Shown: piece by piece, positions 63,309-64,000 of the stretch | Numbering within the stretch: position 1 is the stretch's first letter | How the letters are laid out: each line of letters starts with the position of its first letter | Source: Callorhinus ursinus | Taxonomy: Eukaryota; Chordata; Mammalia; Carnivora; Otariidae | Assembly: GCF_003265705.1 (NCBI RefSeq) | Contig: NW_020312849.1 | Span: 1,088,824 to 1,152,823 of the forward strand | Length of the DNA: 64,000 nucleotides | Direction of reading: 5' to 3' | Position numbers and translations under genes: made by a program | Notes under the pieces: generated by a model | The model's input: only the letters and a program-made list of their open reading frames with translations | Told to the model about the DNA's origin: nothing | The model's database searches: none

Positions 63309-63919
63309 AGGAGATGTAACATGACGACAAATAAAATGCAGTCTGCATCATCCATTTTACCCAAGAAAATTAATATCTGAAGTCAAGGTTGTAAAGCTCC
63401 TGTTTTGGAATTAGATTTCTTATAAAAGGGCATTCTATTAATGCTGTAAATTATGGAGTCAGTGAAATGGTCTTTAAAGGTCCTTTAAAATTTTTTATAC
63501 TTGTTTTTATATTTTTTTTCTCAGTCTGTACCCATCAAAACATCTGGTCTGTTCCATCACAAACCAATCAGCCATTCAAATGGTGTTCGCTCTCTGCATG
63601 GGCAAATAATCAGATCGGTTATATGTTTTTTGACTTATATTTTATATTCGCAGGGGGTAGAAAGTTCAGGTTTTACAATCCAAGTAAGAGACTTTTTATT
63701 TTTCTTTACACAGAAGGCTAGACCATCTATAATACAGGTAAACGATCCATTTTTCATTTACTTATATATTTTTCTAGCAATTTTTTCTGTGGACCACTGT
63801 AATATTGCCAATAATATGTTTTATTCTAGGATACTGTCACACTTTGTTCCTACCCTTTCATCTTTGATGCCCAAGCCAAGACCAAAATGTTACAGACCGA
63901 TGCTGAACTACAGATGCAG
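36005..63919 (+). CDS. HERC3: HERC3 coding region, partial (15 exons; 5' and 3' ends outside window)
   Basis: The joined exons are 36005-36164, 40515-40591, 41419-41640, 42635-42726, 43475-43605, 44375-44535, 46730-46806, 50515-50639, 52201-52260, 54597-54708, 55086-55275, 57073-57236, 57369-57482, 63714-63737 and 63830-63919. They total 1799 nt, which with one base from the upstream exon makes 600 codons without a stop. The protein matches the mammalian HERC3 I know: repeated CG-x-x-H and GQLG motifs of RCC1 blades, then the HERC linker ending in a Phe-Asp-Ala-Gln-Ala-Lys stretch before the HECT domain. HERC3 is a HECT-type E3 ubiquitin ligase whose RCC1-like domain serves in partner binding. 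The wording is closer to HERC3 than to HERC4, for example [13 protein letters not shown] and the KARPSIIQ microexon. Every intron is GT-AG. The catalytic HECT domain is not in view. Confidence 0.97.
36335..36495 (+). mobile_element. L2-like LINE tail
   Basis: The end TTAGCATAGTGTTTGGAATTC followed by AATAAATGTTTAAATAAA is typical of the ancient LINE2 3' end. It is short and diverged. Confidence 0.5.
36661..36846 (-). mobile_element. CAN-SINE (first of a pair at one target site)
   Basis: A reverse SINE missing part of its tRNA head near 36830. The target string CAAAAGTTTTTTT precedes it (36653) and follows it (36847). Confidence 0.9.
36854..37056 (-). mobile_element. CAN-SINE (second of a pair at one target site)
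   Basis: A reverse SINE of the subtype with GAGAGGGAAGAGGGTCAGAG. It lies directly behind the first SINE, with CAAAAGTTTTTTT again at 37057. Different internal sequence shows two separate insertions. Confidence 0.92.
37070..37818. other. Intronic sequence, mostly unassigned
   Basis: A weak L2-like tail may lie at about 37400-37500 (GTTTAATAAATGG). Nothing else recognised. Confidence 0.4.
37819..38013 (+). mobile_element. CAN-SINE
   Basis: A forward SINE flanked by ATTTTACTTGTTG at 37806-37818 and 38014-38026 (13-bp perfect). Confidence 0.95.
38210..38410 (+). mobile_element. MIR SINE
   Basis: Forward MIR order: TGAAGTCAAACAGCCCTCCC, GTGAGTGACCTTGGGCAAAT, then CTAGGCCTCGATTTCTTAAC. Confidence 0.8.
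38695..39170 (+). mobile_element. Old L1M 3' end
   Basis: ORF2 tail remnant and 3' UTR of an old L1, ending CTACAGTTACCTCAATAAAA. Landmarks are TATCTTGATGGTGGTGGATA and TTGTATTAATATTAGTATCC. Confidence 0.7.
39610..40200 (-). mobile_element. Old L1M 3' end
   Basis: Antisense L1M 3' UTR (GGCAAAATACACCTCACATA, TATAGCTCAGTAGTGTTAAG) running into the end of ORF2 (CATTCTGTTCCATCTGTTGA). Confidence 0.7.
40515..40591 (+). CDS. HERC3: HERC3 exon: start of RCC1 blade 3-4
   Basis: This 77-nt exon follows CTGTTTTAG and ends before GTAATA at 40592. It encodes the rest of Arg, then [18 protein letters not shown] and HCLALAA, with the conserved CG-x-x-H turn of an RCC1 blade. It enters in phase 2 and leaves in phase 1, matching both neighbouring exons. 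The donor is GCTG|GTAATA, a moderate match to consensus. Confidence 0.95.
40592..41418. other. HERC3 intron, no recognised repeat
   Basis: This 827-bp intron between two RCC1 exons holds nothing I can name. Confidence 0.6.
41419..41640 (+). CDS. HERC3: HERC3 exon: two RCC1 blades
   Basis: This is the longest exon here, 222 nt, between TTTTTATTTCAG and GTAAGT. It encodes [18 protein letters not shown], then [12 protein letters not shown] and [17 protein letters not shown], that is, most of two RCC1 blades. It enters and leaves in phase 1, so it is symmetric. An RCC1-like propeller of this kind usually has seven blades and serves as a protein-binding platform. Confidence 0.97.
41670..42545 (+). 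mobile_element. Ancient LINE (L2-like) remnant in HERC3 intron, split by (TG)n
   Basis: TTGAGAATCTGCTGTGTGCTGGCCCC and AACAAAACAGATAATACTGTTG, GATGATGCAGGGCCATGGAA, and TATTAGATATTCAAGTGGAT follow the order of an ancient mammalian LINE 3' part. The family name is from memory and the copy is diverged. Confidence 0.5.
42363..42410. repeat. (TG)24 microsatellite
   Basis: An uninterrupted TG dinucleotide run of about 48 bp in a HERC3 intron. Confidence 0.99.
42635..42726 (+). CDS. HERC3: HERC3 exon: RCC1 blade 5
   Basis: This 92-nt exon is bounded by CTTATTTTAG and GTAAGG. It encodes [14 protein letters not shown] and [16 protein letters not shown], with the CG-x-x-H blade motif. It ends on a whole Lys codon (phase 0), and the next exon begins with a whole Ser codon. 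Confidence 0.96.
42727..43474. other. HERC3 intron, no recognised repeat
   Basis: A 748-bp intron with nothing that I can name. Confidence 0.6.
43475..43605 (+). CDS. HERC3: HERC3 exon: RCC1 blade 5-6
   Basis: This 131-nt exon encodes [31 protein letters not shown] and TQIACGR. The acceptor is CCTTGTTAG and the donor CAG|GTGAGT, a very strong site. It leaves in phase 2 inside an Arg codon that the next exon completes with A. Confidence 0.96.
43707..43889 (-). mobile_element. CAN-SINE
   Basis: A reverse, somewhat diverged SINE about 100 bp after the splice donor at 43606. The flanks TCTAATCACTAACATTTT (43689-43706) and TCTAACCACCAGCATTTT (43890-43907) are an 18-bp duplication with two or three changes, so it is older than the rest. 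Confidence 0.92.
44375..44535 (+). CDS. HERC3: HERC3 exon: RCC1 blade 6-7
   Basis: This 161-nt exon follows TTTTTCCCCAG and ends before GTAAGA. It encodes [19 protein letters not shown] and [19 protein letters not shown], the last clear RCC1 blade. The Arg-Gln-His across the junction completes the CG-x-x-H motif started in the previous exon. It leaves in phase 1. Confidence 0.96.
44821..45052 (-). mobile_element. MIR SINE
   Basis: Antisense MIR order: GGAGATGAGGAAGTTGAGTC, TTAAGTAACTCATCCAACAC and AATTAAACCCAGCTCTTCC. Confidence 0.75.
45246..45427 (-). mobile_element. CAN-SINE
   Basis: A reverse SINE with a small deletion near 45340. The flanks AAAAAGAAGTGTGATTTA at 45228-45245 and 45428-45445 are an 18-bp perfect duplication. 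Confidence 0.96.
45525..45650 (+). mobile_element. L2-like LINE tail
   Basis: GTGCAGGGACTGAGTCTTC and AAGGCCTGGCACAGACTTC match the typical 3' part of LINE2. Confidence 0.55.
46000..46370 (+). mobile_element. Ancient LINE (L2-like) remnant
   Basis: GAGCTGTGTCTTAAAGGCTG, AGCCAGGTAGAGGACTATGA and GGAGGGCCTTCTATGACAAG follow the same order as the remnant at about 41.8-42.2 kb. It is heavily diverged. Confidence 0.45.
46730..46806 (+). CDS. HERC3: HERC3 exon: closing RCC1 segment
   Basis: This 77-nt exon between TTTTTTTGACAG and GTAAAC encodes [19 protein letters not shown] then VLCSKYE. The SGGDQ motif stands where other blades have CG-x-x-H and closes the propeller. It leaves in phase 0 after Glu. 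The donor GAG|GTAAAC is moderate. Confidence 0.95.
46807..48732. other. HERC3 intron, first half, unassigned
   Basis: Several short ORFs occur on both strands (e.g. 47306-47752) but none shows a known motif. I see no repeat that I can name. Confidence 0.5.
48733..48880. mobile_element. hAT-Charlie MITE (MER5A-like)
   Basis: It starts TTCTCAACCTTGGTTGCCCT and ends GATCCAAAGTTGAGAAACACTG, forming imperfect terminal inverted repeats, with TTCTGATTTAATTGGTCTAG between. These fit the MER5 group of non-autonomous hAT elements. Confidence 0.75.
48881..49781. other. HERC3 intron, unassigned
   Basis: Nothing recognised in about 900 bp. Confidence 0.5.
49782..49950 (-). mobile_element. CAN-SINE lacking its A-tail
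   Basis: A reverse SINE running from TTGACAGAGAGAGACACAGC to CACCCAGGTGCCCC. The AATAAA/poly-A end that should lie at about 49770 is absent, and I find no clear target duplication. It may be a 3'-truncated or deleted copy. Confidence 0.9.
49951..50514. other. HERC3 intron end, unassigned
   Basis: Moderately GC-rich, perhaps an old repeat, but I cannot name it. The last bases are the acceptor of the exon at 50515. Confidence 0.4.
50515..50639 (+). CDS. HERC3: HERC3 exon: start of linker region
   Basis: This 125-nt exon follows TTTTTTACAG and ends before GTATGC. It encodes [19 protein letters not shown] and then [20 protein letters not shown]. It starts the helical-looking linker between the RCC1 propeller and the HECT domain, for which I know no assigned fold. 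It leaves in phase 2 (AA|T, Asn). The intron before it is 3.7 kb. Confidence 0.95.
50640..52200. other. HERC3 intron, unassigned
   Basis: This 1.56-kb intron holds no CAN-SINE and no repeat that I can name. Confidence 0.5.
52201..52260 (+). CDS. HERC3: HERC3 exon: short linker exon
   Basis: This 60-nt exon encodes [19 protein letters not shown]. It lies between TTTCTGAGCAG and GTAAGT. It enters and leaves in phase 2 and is a multiple of three, so skipping would keep the frame. HERC4 has a similar Cys-x-Asn-Gly-Ser-Phe-Leu motif at this point, from memory. Confidence 0.93.
52261..53153. other. HERC3 intron, unassigned
   Basis: Nothing recognised before the MITE at 53154. Confidence 0.5.
53154..53354. 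mobile_element. hAT-Charlie MITE (MER20-like)
   Basis: It begins CAGTGGTTTTCAACC and ends GGCTGAGAAAACTTG, imperfect inverted repeats. Inside are GGGGACATTTGGCAATGTCTG and GGCATCTAGTGG. I recall this as the MER20 or a close MER5-group consensus. Confidence 0.85.
53355..54596. other. HERC3 intron, unassigned
   Basis: AT-rich unique sequence with a T-run at 53461-53475. Nothing else recognised. Confidence 0.5.
54597..54708 (+). CDS. HERC3: HERC3 exon: linker
   Basis: This 112-nt exon encodes [19 protein letters not shown], then [18 protein letters not shown]. The acceptor is TTTTTGTTTAG and the donor CAG|GTAAGT (perfect consensus). It leaves in phase 0 after Gln. Confidence 0.96.
54709..55085. 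other. HERC3 intron, unassigned
   Basis: A short 377-bp intron with no repeat. Confidence 0.6.
55086..55275 (+). CDS. HERC3: HERC3 exon: linker
   Basis: This 190-nt exon encodes [18 protein letters not shown], then [17 protein letters not shown] and [15 protein letters not shown]. The acceptor CTCTCGGACAG has a weak pyrimidine tract and the donor is TTAG|GTGAAT. It leaves in phase 1, and the next exon supplies AT to complete Asp. Confidence 0.96.
55276..57072. other. HERC3 intron, mostly unassigned
   Basis: A 1.8-kb intron. At about 56330-56540 there may be a piece of old LINE 3' sequence, but I cannot name it firmly. No CAN-SINE is present. Confidence 0.45.
57073..57236 (+). CDS. HERC3: HERC3 exon: linker
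   Basis: This 164-nt exon encodes [20 protein letters not shown], then [20 protein letters not shown] and EKLYK. The acceptor is CTCTCCCTAAAG and the donor AAG|GTGAGC. It leaves in phase 0. No frame-matching ATG-to-stop ORF of 60 codons covers it, but it reads cleanly in the phase set by its neighbours. Confidence 0.95.
57369..57482 (+). CDS. HERC3: HERC3 exon: linker, followed by 6.2-kb intron
   Basis: This 114-nt exon encodes [20 protein letters not shown] then [18 protein letters not shown]. It is only 132 bp after the previous exon. It is phase 0 on both sides. The donor ATG|GTAAGA is followed after 40 bp by a SINE (57523). Confidence 0.96.
57523..57684 (+). mobile_element. CAN-SINE close to a HERC3 splice donor
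   Basis: A forward SINE with a shortened CT tract. The flanks AAAGCTTTAGTCTT at 57509-57522 and 57685-57698 are identical. It starts 41 bp after the exon ending at 57482. Confidence 0.95.
57900..58160 (+). mobile_element. Old L1M 3' end
   Basis: GTAGGTATAGAACTTCAGC, GCAAGATGAAAAAGTTCTGG and CTACTGAACTGTATGCCTAA give the typical 3' UTR order of old L1 elements. Confidence 0.75.
58161..58852. other. HERC3 intron, unassigned
   Basis: A short direct repeat TTTAACAGATTC occurs at about 58680 and 58704. Otherwise nothing recognised. Confidence 0.45.
58853..58987 (-). mobile_element. Short L1 3' UTR fragment
   Basis: Antisense L1 tail (GGGACACAGGTCTGTGATTT, CCTCCCCAATGTCCATCACC), about 135 bp. 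ATGTGTTTTT before (about 58844) and after (about 58988) may be a target duplication. Confidence 0.8.
59215..59360 (-). mobile_element. MIR SINE, diverged
   Basis: Antisense MIR-like GTGAGGAATTGGAGGCCCAC, AAGTTAAACAG and AGCCAATTCTTCTGACTTTG. Confidence 0.5.
59490..59645 (-). mobile_element. Old L1M fragment
   Basis: Antisense end of ORF2 and start of 3' UTR: AGATTCCACAGAGAAGTGAT, CATTTCACTTGGCATAATGC. Confidence 0.65.
59653..59678. repeat. (TG)n microsatellite
   Basis: A short TG run followed by CGCACAC. Confidence 0.95.
59730..59960 (+). mobile_element. MIR SINE
   Basis: Forward MIR: AACTGGGTTCAGATCTCAG, TTAGGCAAGTTACTTAATTC, then GAGAATTAGATGGGAGAAAG. Confidence 0.75.
60194..60346 (-). 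mobile_element. CAN-SINE, diverged, with 23-bp target duplication
   Basis: A reverse, diverged SINE. A 23-bp sequence starting CTGATTTTTGCTCATTTT is identical at 60171-60193 and 60347-60369. Confidence 0.93.
60370..61270. other. HERC3 intron, unassigned
   Basis: Short ORFs on both strands but no motif that I know. Confidence 0.5.
61271..61450 (+). mobile_element. CAN-SINE, diverged, joined to an L1 tail
   Basis: A forward SINE that stops at GGTAAATC without its A-tail, where the T-tract of the minus-strand L1 begins. Confidence 0.88.
61451..61715 (-). mobile_element. L1 3' UTR fragment (5'-truncated)
   Basis: Antisense of the same 3' UTR as at 11.64-11.88 kb (ATGTTAATCACCATACATTA, AACACCCAGTGCTCCAT, CTAGAACCCTCAGTGTG). 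It probably landed in the tail of the SINE at 61271. Confidence 0.88.
61716..63713. other. End of the 6.2-kb HERC3 intron
   Basis: Unassigned except the (TG)n tract at 63250 and a possible cryptic terminal exon at 62732-62891 (see findings). Confidence 0.5.
63250..63304. repeat. (GT)n microsatellite, about 27 units
   Basis: An uninterrupted GT run of about 55 bp in the HERC3 intron, 410 bp before the microexon. Confidence 0.99.
63714..63737 (+). CDS. HERC3: HERC3 24-nt microexon
   Basis: The sequence between TTCTTTACACAG and GTAAAC encodes KARPSIIQ, eight whole codons. These residues sit in HERC3, as I know it, between the Gln-Ala-Gly-Met and Asp-Thr-Val-Thr segments, which are the ends of the flanking exons here. 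Being phase 0 on both sides, it can be included or skipped without a frame shift. It is separated from the next exon by just 92 bp. Confidence 0.93.
63830..63919 (+). CDS. HERC3: HERC3 exon: junction to HECT region
   Basis: This 90-nt exon encodes [20 protein letters not shown] then [10 protein letters not shown]. The Pro-Phe-x-Phe-Asp-Ala-Gln-Ala-Lys motif is shared by large and small HERCs and stands just before the HECT domain. It is phase 0 at both ends. The acceptor is TTTTATTCTAG and the donor CAG|GTATCA. Confidence 0.96.
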
Positions 63920-63999
63920 GTATCATATTTTAAAAATCATTTCCTCTTCTTACTGTGTTCTGTTCATCCTAAGCATTCCGTTGTAACTTTTAATAACAG

Positions 64000-64000
64000 G
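64000..64000 (+). CDS. HERC3: Probable first base of next HERC3 exon
   Basis: The window ends TTTTAATAACAG|G. An acceptor at 63998-63999 would make the last G the first base of a Val codon. HERC3 continues with Val after the Leu-Gln-Met-Gln that ends the previous exon, and phase 0 is required. The exon itself is outside the window, so this is inferred. The intron would be only 80 bp. Confidence 0.6.

Noticed and set aside
36005..63919. HERC4, HERC5 or HERC6 as the identity of the gene
   Set aside because: The peptide text agrees with HERC3 throughout, including blades such as [21 protein letters not shown]4 differs at many of these residues and HERC5/6 are far more diverged.
63501..63986. 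161-codon + strand ORF at the window end
   Set aside because: It runs through intron, microexon and exon in another frame than HERC3. The spliced HERC3 frame explains the conserved part.

Overview
The window is mammalian nuclear DNA. About 28 tRNA-derived SINEs with the head GGCGCCTGGGTGGCTCAG, a CT-rich tract and an A-tail mark it as Carnivora, since these are CAN-SINEs. Their subfamily, neither the dog nor the cat form as I remember them, points to an arctoid carnivore (bear, panda, seal or mustelid). The species cannot be fixed from the sequence alone.

The only protein-coding gene I can support is HERC3, on the + strand and partial. Fifteen complete coding exons lie between 36005 and 63919, and a sixteenth appears to start on the last base (64000). 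All have GT/AG borders and the phases chain without a break. Together they encode 600 consecutive codons, about residues 76-675 of a protein of roughly 1050. This covers most of the N-terminal RCC1-like propeller and the linker before the HECT ligase domain. The exons for the first ~75 residues are not in this window and the HECT domain lies downstream. Everything from 1 to 36004 therefore reads as a long 5' intron or flank.

Region 1-36 kb is dominated by retrotransposons. It holds a MER2 DNA-transposon relic (109-448), old L1M remnants (about 665-3230 and 6170-11265), nested younger L1 3' ends, and a full-length but dead L1 on the minus strand (about 11630-19130). An older L1 follows (about 19690-26105) with an internal tandem-repeat block. 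Further on are an old plus-strand L1 (about 26880-29880), a MIR, some unique sequence, and a 5'-truncated L1 with a perfect 13-bp target duplication (33771-35111). A 100-N assembly gap at 12336-12435 sits between two near-identical 161-bp copies of L1 sequence, so the local assembly is doubtful.

Region 36-64 kb is the HERC3 exon-bearing part. Its introns carry SINEs, MIR and L2 relics, hAT MITEs, short L1 3' ends and (TG)n tracts. The points of most interest are a 24-nt in-phase microexon, a possible cryptic terminal exon at 62732, two SINEs at one target site, and a possible L1 3' transduction near 5.4 kb. I found no new multi-gene system. The window is an ordinary intron-rich piece of a carnivore genome, and I say so rather than force a novelty claim.
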